Made by a program: the position numbers and the translations under genes. The notes beneath the pieces are model-generated. The model saw only the letters and a program-made list of their open reading frames with translations, did no database searches and was not told the origin of the DNA. DNA of 64,000 bases, taken from assembly GCF_008831285.2 (NCBI RefSeq), contig NC_045147.1, positions 17,524,854 to 17,588,853 of the forward strand, written 5' to 3'. This document shows, in pieces, positions 44,893-56,825 of the stretch (position 1 is the stretch's first letter; each line of letters opens with the position of its first letter). This DNA is from Nymphaea colorata. Its lineage: Eukaryota; Streptophyta; Magnoliopsida; Nymphaeales; Nymphaeaceae.

Positions 44893-46398
44893 TTATTTTA
44901 AACACCCAACGACAACCAATAGCTTTTTTTTTTCTAGAGGTAGCATAACAATTTCCCAAGTTTTGTTTTGATGTAAGGCACTAAGTTCTTCATCCATGGC
45001 TTTTAACCACACCGAGTCTCTTTTGGCTTCTTCGTATGTAGTTGGCTCTGAACAATTAGAGACTCTTGATATATATGCTCTATACATGTGGTTAATCTTC
45101 TCGTATCCAATATAATGTTCTAAAAGATAGCTTGTAGAAGTATAACTAATGTAATCTGATAACCGAGTAGGTGGCTTGACTTGTTGCTCTGATCTTCTCA
45201 TAGTGATTTGGGTGTAATTTTGGTTGGCAGCTACTATAGTGGTTTGGGTATCATTCTGATGGTCTGGAGCTGCAATTTCAGTATTGGCCTCTTGAAATCC
45301 TTCTGGTGAATTTTGGATTCTTCTTATGATTGTAAACTCATTGTAAGGATCCATACTTGGTAGCACGATCTCCCCCTGAAGGCAAATCTCATCAAGAACG
45401 TTAGATGTAAGAGGAAAATTTTCTTGCATAATACGATTTTCTGGTATTGGGTGATGAAAGTAAGGTGTGTTTTCATCAAACACAACATCTTTGGATATAA
45501 AAAGTTGTTTTTCTTCTATACTATAGCATCGGTATCCTTTTTGTGAGATAGAATACCTTAGAAAAATACATTTAAGAGCACGACTATTAAGTTTATCTAT
45601 GTTTTGTCGCTGTCTAGAAACAAAAGCAACACATCCAAAGGTTCGCATGTGATTTAAATTGAGCTTATGTCCCTTCAAAGTTTCAAGGGACGCACGATCC
45701 TGAAGATTTTTGTCAGGCAATCTGTTAATAATATAACAAGCATTCATGATGGCATCACTCCAATAAATCGTAGGGACATTCATTCGAAATAATAAAGCAC
45801 GAGTAACTTCAAGAAGATGCCGATTTTTCCTTTCGGCGACTCCGTTTTGTTGTGGAGTGCCCACACAAGTGAATTGATGATCTATGCCACATTGTTTTTC
45901 AAAAAACTCAAATTTAAAATTTTTATATTCAATACCATTATCAGTCCTTAATACTTTGATTTGTTTTCCATATTGATTTTTCACCTTATCATAAAACGTT
46001 TGAAATTTATCGAAAACTTCATCTTTAGAGTTGAGCAAATAAATCCATGTAACCTTTGAGAAATCGTCTATAAATGTAACATAATACCGAAAACCAGAAT
46101 ATGAAACCACAAGGGCTGAGCCTCACACGTTAGAATGAACCAAATCAAAGGAATTTTCAGTATTAGTATCAGACTTTGGAAAGGGAGGTCTACTTATTTT
46201 AGCATAGCGACACACATCACATGTTTGACAATCATAATAATGTGTAGGAAATAAACAATTCGGCTTGTAGTTAGAAGGGTGGCCAAATCTTCTGTGCCAC
46301 AATGAGCTATCGAGTCTAGCAACCATGGCTTTGCTTTCTTGTTCCAATACATATAAACCTTTAGCTAATCTTCCTTTACCAATCATCTTCTTCGACAA
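44893..46398 (-). pseudogene. Copia GAG-pre-integrase and integrase, interrupted
   Basis: 46398-46123 encodes the GAG-pre-integrase zinc region (SSLWHRRFGHPSNY, then CQTCDVCRYAK) and stops. From 46110 leftward an open frame of 405 codons gives the integrase core: VTFIDDFSKVTWIYL, VLRTDNGIEYKNF and GTPQQNGVAERKNRHLLEV hold the D-D-E catalytic residues. It continues through FGCVAFV and PTTYEEAKRDSVWLKAMDEE into the start of reverse transcriptase before shifting frame. One stop separates the two parts. The integrase core itself is the best-preserved segment. Confidence 0.93.
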
Positions 46399-46502
46399 TC
46401 TGTCCTAAAAAACCACATCATGAGGTGAGAATATAACATCACTGTTCAATTCCCTAGTGAGCCTAGAAACATATAATAAATTTGTAGATAGACTAGGAAC
46501 TA

Positions 46503-47760
46503 CTAGAGCATTAATATTTTGTCCACAATCAAGAAGATGAACATCACTAATACCTCTACTTTTACCTTTGATCCATCTCCAATAATCACATAGTCATTTT
46601 CATGTGCACGTTTAATATTTGATTGATCTATAACTGAGTTGCACATGTGTTTACTTGCTCCAAAGTCAATAACCCAATCAAAGTGAGTAGAAAACATATT
46701 TGAAATATTTGCACTAGTTGTAGAGGTCACCATAGCAGTTGTTTCCTTTTGTTTGCAGATATTTTGTAGAAGTTCTGTAATAGTTTTCAGTTGAGCAGCC
46801 ACGTCAACATTTCTTGTAGCAGCGGAATGGGCTGTTGCAGCAGGTTCATTTGATCGATGAATCAAACGTTGGCCTAGCTTCCCGTGCAATATCCAGCACC
46901 TCTCATGGGTATGTATGTCCTTCTTACAATAGGTACAAGTGAACTTGCTGCGATTTTGGTGTCTTGGTTTATTTTCAAGGAAACCGTGGTTGTCTTTCTT
47001 TTTTATGGTGACAGCAAAGGCAATATTGGTAGTAGTATATGCTGCCTTATCTGAGCCATCAACTGATGGAATAGCTTGTGGCTTGTGTTGATCTGAGTTC
47101 ATGACACGTTTAAGAGTTTCTTCTCTCATAAACATAGATAAGATATTGTCAACTGAGGGTAATTCCAACGAGAGAAGAATTTGACTTCGGAGATGCTCAA
47201 AGTCATTTCCAAGACCAGCAAGAAGTTGAAAGGCTTTCTCATGTTCTCTAAGCTTTTTTGATGGAGCATTATCTGAGTAATACATAAGTCATATTCATCC
47301 TATAGACGTCTCATTTTACCATAGTAATTAGCAATGCAAAGATCATCTTTCTTTAGAGTATGGATTAAGCAAGACAATTGATACATCCGAGCCACATTAT
47401 TTTGTTCACCAAACATTTCTTGGGCGTTAAACTATATGTCACAGGCAGTAGTAGCAAGCATAAAATTTTCAACAATTTTTTATTCCATGGAATTTAAGAG
47501 TCACGACATAACCATATTATTGACTGATTTCCATTCATTGAGTGATTTCCATTCCTTATACTTAGCATCATGAATTCCTGGTTTAGTAATTTCTCCATCA
47601 ACATATCCGAGTTTTGATAAGGAAACGGATTTCGACCAAGAGAGATAATTTCTTCCATCTAACAAAATGGAGGTGATTTTGGAACTTGGTACCTATTCTT
47701 GAACGAGTATCAAACGAAAAATCTGATGCCACAATTGTTGCAACCATGGAGAAACACCAA
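46503..47760 (-). pseudogene. Copia gag and protease remnant
   Basis: 47760-47286 is gag in broken frames (LLDGRNYLSWSKSV is recognisable). 47285-46503 is open and gives LAGLGNDFEHLRSQILL, a CCHC zinc knuckle CTYCKKDIHTHERC, and a protease-like WVIDFGASKHMC. The protease active site is normally Asp-Ser-Gly/Asp-Thr-Gly; here the middle residue is Phe, which should abolish activity. Confidence 0.9.
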
Positions 47761-47770
47761 CTTAGAGTAC

Positions 47771-47784
47771 CCGCTTTGATACCA
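47771..47784 (-). other. primer-binding site (initiator tRNA-Met type)
   Basis: TGGTATCAAAGCGG on the minus strand, immediately inside the 5' LTR. It matches the 3' end of plant initiator tRNA-Met (TGGTATCAGAGC) apart from one base. Confidence 0.92.
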
Positions 47785-48122
47785 TGTTGAAAATAGATCA
47801 AATAATAGAAGATGACACAATTTTAGGTGGTTCGATCAATCAGACCTACGTCCACGAGAAACAGCTTCACACCCCTCGTGTGATTTTCCTCATTATGTTG
47901 TGCATAGAAAACAATACATAATATAATGTTTCAGTCCGATTAAGGAACAAAGAGGGAAACTAGCAGAGCAATCTTTACAAGGCAACATTAGCATTGAGGA
48001 AAATATTCATGGCAGTTTGGGAATTTCGAAAGGAGATCATTCTCCAACGCTCGTCCAACGTTCCTCTCAACGTTAATGATTGAACGGGTGGGAGATAAAA
48101 ATGGCAACCATCATTTTCAACA
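47785..48122 (-). repeat. 5' LTR of the Copia element
   Basis: 338 bases, on the plus strand TGTTGAAAATAG to TTTTCAACA, followed by the GTTAT target-site duplication. Longer than its partner mainly by a short insertion near 47865. Confidence 0.96.
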
Positions 48123-48127
48123 GTTAT

Positions 48128-49192
48128 AAACTGTCTAATATTGATTGAAAACATAATCAATCTTTTGAAATATCAAAGTTAGCTTCCAAGCAACTTTTGG
48201 CCTTTGCGGTTCCATAAATTTGAGAATCGTGGTTTACCAGTGCAGGAAAATTGTCTTGACAAGTCTTCCGGTCGAGCACAGCCTCAAAGAATGTCGCGAC
48301 CTTTTGAGATAAAAATCCCCACATGTCCATTGCGCAGAGCAGTAATTTACTATATAGAGGCACATGGGGGCCAGCCTCTGCTTGCAGAAGCCTCTACTGA
48401 AATGTATGTTTGCAAATTAATGCGAGAAAGAGAATTGTGCCTAGTGAACGCGTGTTTCCTCTGTTTGCTGATCCCCTTGTTCAATGTGCGGCAGGTTTGC
48501 TGATCCCAGAGAGTTTTTCTAGAAGGGGGTGAAATAAACACACTTTGATGGAGACGATTCACCTTCTTCTGCAACATTAATTAATTGAAACAAGAAATTT
48601 TCCCTAGAGAGGCACGATCCATGACACTTTAAACTCCTCAAATATGCGAAGCTGGTTAAGTGTGCACTAAAAATTGGTGCGTAGTGGTGGCAATGACCAA
48701 AATACCCTTATTAAAATTAAAAGAATTTTTGAAAAGAGTAAAAAGAGATTGTGAAAAAGTTTTAAAAAAAATTCAAAAATGTCATGTATAACTAACTAAA
48801 TGATTGGGCCACACCATAAAATAAGTAAATGAATAGATGTTACGGGACTGTGTGGGCAGTTGCCCACATGTAACTCCATCCCTGAAATGCACTGTTTTCT
48901 TTCACCTGGGGCATTTTAATCTTTTGGAAGCCAGAGAATTAAGTTCAACGCTGGGGCCTAAGAATTAAATCTGCGTCGAGTCCTAGCCATGCTGGTTCCA
49001 GCCTAGTGTAATGTCATGACCAGGCTTGCTGGTGAACTCACCCTTAATTACAGAAATAACAAAGTGAATCACCCAAGCCAAGGCCAAGGCCAGCCCAGAC
49101 CAAATGAACCAAGTAGGACTAGGCCATGGACAAATTGATTTTGAAGCCCAAGTTCAATAAAAAAAAGCTGCCAGATGGGTTCTCTCTCTACA
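48128..49192. other. spacer with a MITE-like end, no gene recognised
   Basis: AT-rich. GTAGTGGTGGCAATGACC near 48680 and GTAACTCCATCCCTG near 48870 could be the worn inverted ends of a ~200-bp relative of the 41561 MITE. The first copy of the 18-bp palindrome lies at 48851-48868, next to the right end. Confidence 0.45.
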
Positions 49193-49565
49193 TAGCGTTG
49201 TACAACAAGTCGAGCAACTCGAGCTTGAGTTGAACTCGCCTGGTTAAGCTTGACTCCAGCTCAACTCTTTTGCTAAGCAAGTCAAGTTCGAGTATAACTG
49301 AAAGCTTGAACGCATAAACCTGTGGAGTTTGAGTTACATGAACTCGACTCAATTAAACTCAAGTATGCTTGTTTTAGGTTTTTTCTTTTTCACTCTAGTA
49401 ATTCTTAAACTTAAAACAAAGGAAAGAGATCAGGTCACATACGGAGTTGGTGAACGAGTCTAGCACAAGCTGCAATTCAGTTTTTCAAGTCAAGCTCAAG
49501 CTGACCTTGTACAGCTCAACTCAAGCTGTAACCGAGCAACATATGAGTCAAGTCGAGCTCGAACT
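49193..49565. mobile_element. degenerate relative of the hAT-type element
   Basis: GTTGTACAACAAGTCGAGCA with AACTCGAGCTTGAGTTGAACTC at the left, and AGTCAAGTCGAGCTCGAACTC at the right, copy the subterminal wording of 35201-36365 in a body of about 370 bases. The GGGCTGCA terminal bases have decayed and no target-site duplication is clear. Confidence 0.55.
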
Positions 49566-49576
49566 CGGTCCTACAT

Positions 49577-49660
49577 CCATGTATCCATGTAGGACACTCA
49601 ATTAAGAAACATAAAACTAGTTTGAAACCATGTATCCATGTAGGACACTAAATTAAGAAA
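49577..49660. repeat. 33-bp direct duplication
   Basis: CCATGTATCCATGTAGGACA followed by CTNAATTAAGAAA occurs at 49577-49609 and again at 49628-49660, nearly identical, 51 bases apart. Confidence 0.9.
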
Positions 49661-50322
49661 ATATCATGCCCAATTTGAATTTGATAATTAGATTTTCATT
49701 TTCTTGTCACATCTTATTAATAAAGTTTATGATCGGAATCAAGTCCCGGATAGCATCCAGATCGTAAAGAATATTCTCATTATAAACTTGGTCATGGTGA
49801 TGGACCCAAAGTACTTGCCAAGGGCTCGCCCCCAGATAGGTATAGTCGGTTCTTGAATGGAATCGGCCAAGCTAATTAGTTATAAACAGACAAATAAGAT
49901 TAATTTTAGCAATTTTCATATTTGCATAATATATAAAATTTAATAACAAATAGAAAAAACCTTGGGAGATGGATTTGAATTTTAATTCTAAAATTAAAAT
50001 CTAGAAACAAAATTACATCTCAAACTGGAATTTAAATGCAAATTTCAATTCCAGTTTTTCGTTGTGTTTGATTGTTTGGAATTTTGACTCTAGAATTGAA
50101 AATAACGTGGTAAATGAAACAAAAATTAAAGTCTAGAGTTCATGAATTAAAACTATCTCGATATGTGTCCTAATGAAAGATGAAAAAATTTTAAAATTCT
50201 AAAACTAATTTCATCCCCTAAAGTAAAATCACAATTCTAGAATTTGGATTCAAGAATAAGTCATCATAAAATCAAAAAAATTCTTGAATGAGTCCTCTTT
50301 CACTCGTTCTTGCAGGTAAGCC

Positions 50323-50614
50323 TAGGCATTAGGCTGGCCCGACATCCGAAACCCGGGCTCAGGTCCAGCTTGATTAAATTAAAAAATATATTTTTTAATA
50401 TAAAATTATATATAAATATAATTAATCATAATAAGATATTATATATAAATATACAACTTAATAAAATAAATATTAAAAAATTTATTGGCGCCAATGAACT
50501 TATTGGGCCCAATCGAGCTGGCCTGATAAATTATCGGGCCGGCCCGATGCCCTTTTTTCGAGCTTGAGTCGGGCTGGGTACCGGGTACCCACTGGCGGCC
50601 AGACCTGATGCCCA
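50323..50614. mobile_element. candidate MITE, ~292 bp, GGCCC-rich inverted ends
   Basis: Left TAGGCATTAGGCTGGCCC and the inverted right end TGGGCATCAGGTCTGGCC match at most positions. The interior is very AT-rich between two GC-rich flanks (AAACCCGGGCTC at left, TCGGGCTGGGTACCGGGTAC at right). No flanking duplication was found. Confidence 0.5.
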
Positions 50615-52187
50615 GCTTTAATTTGGGGGGCAGACAATTCCATTTTTTGGTGTCTTTTGTAAATAATTAATCCTGCTAAGAAAAGGGCTAGCTCAATGCA
50701 ACAAAAGACGATTTTTGTTGTACTACATTTGGAAAAAACGTCTAATTTTCTGATTATGGTTGCCTGTTGTGAACCGTCCATCATTGCTTAGATATTGTCT
50801 CAAATTGAATGTTTCATGGCGGCTGGCGTAAGCCGTGGGGTTAGAAGAGTCTGCTTTTCTCTACCTACATGAACAAATTCCAACTAACAGAAATATAATA
50901 TAATGGACGGCCAATAAGATTGAGCCGCTAATATTTCAATGATTTTTTGGCTTTACTCTCAATCATCTTTACCGATGCAACCAAGAGGAGGATAACAAGG
51001 CAAAGGATGGATAGAATTTGCCATCAAATGCTAGAAAATGGTCCATGGGATTATTAATTCCTAACAATCACACAGATGTTGAATTTAGGAGGAGGGAAAC
51101 AATCAATCAAATTCATTGATTCTCCACCTTACGGGGCCTTTGATCCTTGGAATATTGTAGCTAAAACTTTCCAAAACAAAAGTATGATCCTGTACAACTT
51201 TCTTTTTCTTTATTTTTTTGGGTATAAAGATTATAATTTTCCATTTATTTTAAATGATACATTTGAATTTCTGTAGTTTTGAGTCTAGGGTGTTAAGTCA
51301 GTTATTTTTAAGTTCATTTTTCATCAAGTGTAATCATGTGAAATTCTTGTTGACAAATTTTTTTACTGTACTTTCGTTTGTGTTTGGGGACTGATATGAG
51401 AGGTAAAGGAAAGCCAGATAAAATCGCCGTCGTAGATTTAAACGCTCTTTCCTCCCTAGCAAATTGATAGTGATGATACAAATAAACTTGACACTTTTGA
51501 ATCCGTCACTAAATAGAATCGTTTGCCACTAATTTGATCTTAAGCGACCAATTTGTATGACATATGAAAGCACTACTAGTTTTCTTTTAAAATATTTGCT
51601 TAAGAGAAACCGCCTTCAGTATAAAACTCAGGGTCATACTCTTTATGCTTCCAAAGTTCTGGCTTGCTTCAAGAACTAAATGTATATATGATACATTTTC
51701 AACTCAGATGTGGCGCTTCCCACCGTTTGAGTGTGAATCTCTTACCATTCGGTTGCACTACCTAATCCCTTGGAATTGTGGTACCACCAAACGATGCGCT
51801 AATGATAAAACATAGGGAAAGGACTTGTCATGCGTCTCTAGTAGTTGGATGCCGACATGTGAAAATGTACACCAGAAGAAAAGCAGGAACCTGAAAAATT
51901 TTCATGGAAAAGCCAAAGCTAATTCTCTCAAAAAAGAAGTTGATCGTGCCGTGAATGTGAGCAACAAGATTATAAGAATTTGTAAGCGGGCACAAGACAT
52001 TGTCGGCATCTAACGAAGCCTTGGGACTTGAAACCGGGGATCTGAAAGCAGGGGCGGAGTCAGACCTCAAATGGAAGGTGGGTTTTGTGGGTTGGATTTG
52101 GGTAGAGCCAAACTTAACTCACACTAAAAAAATACATGTAAGCAAAAAAAGAAATTCAATTTTTACACTAGATATGGCAAAAAATTC

Positions 52188-52220
<33 letters not shown>

Positions 52221-54163
52221 CATTGTACTAAATCATCAACTCTTAGAGAGAGAGAGAGATCCAGAAAAATCAAGGTCCAAGCCCATGTTGCAAGGGCCCA
52301 GGTCTTTTTGGACCAACTCCAGCATTAATGGAACGTCAACGGGTCAGATACAAGGACGTTACCTTGTCCAACTAACTGTATGTTGGATAATTGGCCTTGG
52401 AGACCGATTCTCATTCGAAACACAAAATACAAAATTCGAGTCTGAATTTTAGATGGCATGTCCATCAAAATCGGACAGCCAATATTACGAAACATGAATA
52501 TGATTCCATTGACATGACCAGATTTGGATAAGAAACTCATTATATCATATTATATCCAAATGATCCATTCACATTCCTATCCTTCTGATTTTTCTTTAGT
52601 TCTATGCTTGACCTTATAGATTAGAACAAAATTGATCTTTCAAATAATGGGTTTAGGCGTTCATTTTCAGGCAAGTAACTCCAATCTACAAACTATAACG
52701 TGCAACCGTTCAATGATGCAGAAGCTTGATTTACAAATCTATTGAGATCATTGATTTTTCTTTCATATGTGGGCTTGTGTGGGCAGTTGCCCACATAGTC
52801 CCACAAAACCTATTTATATGCAGTTGATTAATGGCCTCAACCATTCTTCTGACTTATATATTCGTGTCGTTCGTACATCATGCACCATAACGATCGTATT
52901 TCGTATGGTTAATATTTTGAACAAAGAAATTTTATTGATCAACTTCGACGGAATGGTTTCATTATATTGTGCAAAATTTATGTCAGGTGCATGGCTTTTA
53001 TGACCGGGTGGTAAGAGGGGAATCTCAAGTGTTAAGTTGAAAAACTTTAATGAATTTCTGACTCCGTTAATTTGATCGGGCTGGCGTTGGAGAAGCCCTA
53101 CATGGTCAGTTCTCACTTGGGCGCTATATCTTTGTGCTAAAGGAAAAATTTGTTCAAGATATCAATATAAAAAAATACATATATAATTTGTAGCTCTGTG
53201 TGGGCAATTGTCCACACGTTGCCCATACCTGCCTACCATCTACACCGTTGCTGTTTGTTGTTAAAATCGGCCTGAATCTACGGGTAATTAGTGTTACAGT
53301 TTAGGCCGCAAGAGTAGCAAAACAATAGGGTTGTAAATGAGTTTGTTTCAAGTTGAACACACACTCTTTTTTCATCTTGCTCCCATAGCGAGACCAACAT
53401 CCACCCAGTTGGAATTGGGTCCAAGTATATAGAATTTAGTTTTTTTTAATACAACTTGCTACCAATTTCCTTCACTTCATCACCAGCACTTTGGATGCTA
53501 ATGGGCCATGCCCTTGGTTAAATCACATTTATTATTAGGTGCCAAGACTAGACCAAATCTGCCAGCAGTTGAGTCGCATCAAATGCAGATGAACCCTTTG
53601 GATTAAGTCGGATAGATGCCGAGGCTGATGCGGAGTCAGCTTGGGCTGGCCCAGAGCTTGTGCCCACGGCCTTGGCAAGAAAAATGAATAAAATATTTAT
53701 ATTTAATATCAAATATGATATTTTTAATAAAATATATTAGACATAATTATATAACCTATGTCAAGCCTTTATTTGAGGGCCCGAGCACAATTGGTTCGGT
53801 CGCTCTTGTGGCATACGTTTCTCATATGGAAAAGAAATCACAGTGAAAGAACAAACATGCGGACAAGGAAAGAGACCGAACTTCATTTTCAGCAGCAAAA
53901 ATGGAAAATGACCACTTCGTAAGAATGGCGAGACCTGTGAAAGAGAAGACAAGCCCATCTTAGTATCAGATCTGCAATTTGAGCAAATGCTAAGTTAACA
54001 CAAGTTTCCGTGTGATGACTTTTTCTACAGAAGTTGCAGCCGTAATGCTGCAACTTGACTGACTTTCATAAGAAATTTTTCCTTGATTTTCTTTGAGTCA
54101 TCCACTGTGTAACAATCAACAGCCAAGATAATATTTAATTTTTTGAGGGCCTCGTACCTACCC

Positions 54164-54168
<5 letters not shown>
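50615..54168. other. spacer, no gene recognised
   Basis: AT-rich. CAGGGGCGGAGTCAGA at 52040 looks like one end of a CAGGGGCGGA-type element. Two more copies of the 18-bp palindrome lie at 52778-52795 and 53199-53216, and a (CA)n(TA)n tract at 52188-52220. 53630-53780 resembles half of the GGCCC-rich element at 50323. No coding frame supported. Confidence 0.5.
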
Positions 54169-54212
<44 letters not shown>

Positions 54213-54265
54213 AGTATGTGTGTGTGTGTGTGTGTGTGTGTGAGTGAGTGTGAGAGAGAGAGAGA
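54169..54265. repeat. compound microsatellite (TA)n(TG)n(GA)n
   Basis: About 18 TA units, then about 13 TG units, then interrupted GAGT/GA repeats. Confidence 0.97.
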
Positions 54266-56136
54266 AAAAGAGAAAGAATATGTTCATGTGAGATTGTGAG
54301 CTGTAGACAGCAGCACATGTAGCCACCTCTCAAAGTGAGTTGGAGGGTTGGCAAATCCTGGTGACTTTTCCCAACGCTTCCACACCCACCAATCTATTCT
54401 TGTTTGGGGAACAACTGAACAACAGGCCAACAGCACATTTGAAGAGATGGCGTACTGATGGGCTCCATTGAACCCCACTTGCTGCAGATGGACTCCACCT
54501 GACATCTTCTCTGTTCGGAATTTAGGGCCTCTGATTAATCCAACCATCTTCCGCAGCGACTCGATGGTTTCTACTTCGGGCCTTCCTGCAGAAGAAATAC
54601 GCAGATTTTTCCTCAACAAATATGGAACCAAAAGAACTGTTGTTTCCTTCCTTAACAACTTCTATGAACATTGACATCATATTTTTAAAATCTTCATTCC
54701 CTTCTCGAAAGAAGACCAGGTCATAATGGGCAGTTGGCAAAGGTAGGAAACGGAGGACTGGACGAACGATGACGCCCGTGAACACTTAGATTTCTACCAA
54801 TGGCGGAAAAACGCGTCCCCGCAGAGAGCGCCCCCCTCAAAAAAATTTTAGAGTTCCAGAGGAAACACAAAAAGCTTGCTCCTTTATAAAAGTGAAAGGC
54901 CAACAGAAAGCAAGAAGAGTGAATGGTGCAATGGCTCCCGAACGATCAAAAAGGGGAACAAAATTTTTGCTCGTTTGGACGACAACCCAAAATTCAGAAG
55001 GCCTCAGAAAAGAAAAATCTCTAGGCGCATTATTGCTGTATATACGCACCGAGCCCTATGGCCCCTCTTCCTTTTCAAATTTAAAAACCATACGAGCCCC
55101 ACATAAACGTTTTAGGTTTTAAAAGGAAAGACTATTTTTTTCTCTCTGAACCAACAGCACATGGCGAAGGCACATGCCACCAATCTTAATCTCTCCCTGC
55201 CATGGAGGTGAATACTGTAACGTCAAAAAAAGCATGATTCCATTAAAGGAGAAGGGGAGAATATTTAAAAGAAGTCACAGAGGAGGAGGGAGAGAGAGAC
55301 GGCAAAGAAAAAAGGCAAATGGGAGGAGAGAAGGGAAAAAAATAAAAACGGAAGCAGACGGCCATGTGAAGCTTTGTCCACACATTGAGGGCCCCTGAGG
55401 AATACACACTCATACTTCATATCACATGACTCCAGCTGTCCACCACCACGCTAGGAGACAAGGCCCCGAAACCACCCTGTCCCCCACAGATAAATCGGGG
55501 AAAGAAATTGTATCTTAACATAAAAATTACAGATCTTTCTAGATCCTTTTTTATGTTTTTCCTTTTGGTTTCTTGTTTGGTGTTTTTGTTTTCCCTTCTT
55601 CTTTGTCCAAGTTCAAACCCTACCATCGTCACCACTCCACCAAACGCACCAGTCCCGCTGCAAAGATTCGTTTTCACCACAACCACAAAACGCATAAAGT
55701 TTCGATTTTTGCCCTCTGTCATTCAAGATTCTCGTGGGGTTTCCGCCATTACGGAGAAGCGGAGAATTTATTCATCTGCCACAAGGAATAATGGTCGACA
55801 TGACATTCACTATCAATTACAGAGGAGGTGGTGTGTGAGTCTCACAGACAGTTCAACCATTAATAATAACGCGTGTGAGAGAGAGTTCGGTAAATGAAAG
55901 AAAAGAATCCCTGAATAGTAATCGACATGAAAGTCCAGTACAGAAATAAACCATGAACAAGGAGGAGAAGAAGAACAATCCCAAAAGAAAAGGCTAACAA
56001 AGAACAGAAGAAGTGAGAAAATGGAAAGGAAAAAATAGCATCAGATACAAAACTCCCGACTCCCAAGGCACAGCCCAACCATCTCCAGCAGGAGATGGTT
56101 CACATATATGCATGAGTGGAGCTAGAGGCGACGAGC
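54266..56136. other. spacer with unassigned minus-strand frames
   Basis: Two overlapping minus-strand frames, 54785-54522 (87 codons) and 54658-54284 (124 codons), are open but match no family I recognise and share sequence in different frames. 55260-55400 is GA-rich. The right end holds the 3' UTR of the arabinogalactan-protein gene. Confidence 0.45.
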
Positions 56137-56625
56137 TCAGAAGAGGAAGACGGCAGCGGCACCGAGCAATGCAGATCCGGCGGCGGCGACCCTGTGGACG
56201 GAAAGCAGCTGTCCGGCGGAGGAAGCTGGAGACGATGGTGGGGATGAAGGAGCAGCCGAGCCGGGGGTGGAGCTGGCGGCCGGTGGGCTGGAGCTTGGTG
56301 TGCTGGCGGGAGTGGGAGATGATGGTGGGGATGGAGGAGAGCTCACGGAGGGGGAGGAGGCAGGGGCCGCGCTGGAAGGAGATGGGGATGAGGATGAAGG
56401 TGCAGGGGAGGATGCAGGAGTTTTGGTGGGTGGGGGGGTGGAAGGCGGGGAAGCAGAAGGTGGGGAGACGGTGGGAGCCTTCGTCGGTGGGGTAGAAGGC
56501 GGGGACGAGGAGGATGGTGGAGAGGCGGTTGGCGCAACCTTGGGAGCTGCCGTTGGACCCTGGGCAATGGCTGTCGCAGCAAGCAGAGTCAGCATCAAGA
56601 ACACAGACATCATAGAGGAAGCCAT
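56137..56625 (-). CDS. classical arabinogalactan protein, GPI-anchored
   Basis: Secreted proteoglycan backbone of 162 residues, single exon. It has a signal peptide (1-21, MASSMMSVFLMLTLLAATAIA), then a domain of about 115 residues made almost wholly of Pro, Ser, Ala and Thr (APTASPPSSSS, PPSTPPTKAPTVSPPSASPP). The Ala-Pro, Ser-Pro and Thr-Pro pairs would be hydroxylated and arabinogalactosylated in the ER and Golgi. Only three Lys occur in the domain, so it is not of the Lys-rich AGP17-19 type. After SAGQLLSVHRVAAAG a hydrophobic tail (SALLGAAAVFLF) signals GPI anchoring at the plasma membrane. Such proteins act in wall organisation and signalling. There is no fasciclin domain. The long Gly/Glu-rich frame on the opposite strand (56267-56794) is its shadow. 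Confidence 0.95.
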   Translation of the reverse strand: MASSMMSVFLMLTLLAATAIAQGPTAAPKVAPTASPPSSSSPPSTPPTKAPTVSPPSASPPSTPPPTKTPASSPAPSSSSPSPSSAAPASSPSVSSPPSPPSSPTPASTPSSSPPAASSTPGSAAPSSPPSSPASSAGQLLSVHRVAAAGSALLGAAAVFLF

Positions 56626-56765
56626 TTCTTCTCCTCCTCCCCTCTTTCGCTTCTTTCAGACAGACCTCCACACAGAGAGAGGGAAGAGAGAGAGAGAGAG
56701 AAATAGAACTCCAACGAGAGAAGAGAAGTGGAGGCCGAGTAAGGGGGAAGAAGGAAGGAGGGGGA

Positions 56766-56774
56766 ATTATAAAT
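56766..56774 (-). promoter_or_regulatory. putative TATA box of the AGP gene
   Basis: ATTTATAA on the minus strand, about 145 bases before the ATG. A CT-rich tract (56685-56702 on this strand) lies in the presumed leader. Confidence 0.5.
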
Positions 56775-56825
56775 GTGAGCAAAGTCGGTTTTGAGAGACT
56801 CCACTGATCATCCATCAATAATAAA

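Larger units (their letters stand above)
43230..48122 (-). mobile_element. Ty1/Copia LTR retrotransposon, decayed, complete ends
   Basis: A 4.9-kb element on the minus strand with both LTRs, GTTAT duplicated on each side (43225-43229 and 48123-48127), a primer-binding site and a polypurine tract. Domain order reading leftward is gag, protease, integrase, reverse transcriptase, RNase H; integrase before RT is the Copia order. Stops and frameshifts interrupt the polyprotein in several places, so it cannot be autonomous now. By eye, the LTRs differ at roughly 20 positions plus a few small indels, pointing to an insertion that is not recent. It sits in intergenic sequence and interrupts no recognisable gene. 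Confidence 0.97.

Noticed and set aside
56267-56794. 175-codon plus-strand frame rich in Gly, Glu and Asp
   Set aside because: It is the antisense of the Pro/Ser-rich arabinogalactan-protein gene; its composition follows from that strand, and the minus-strand frame has a signal peptide and GPI tail.
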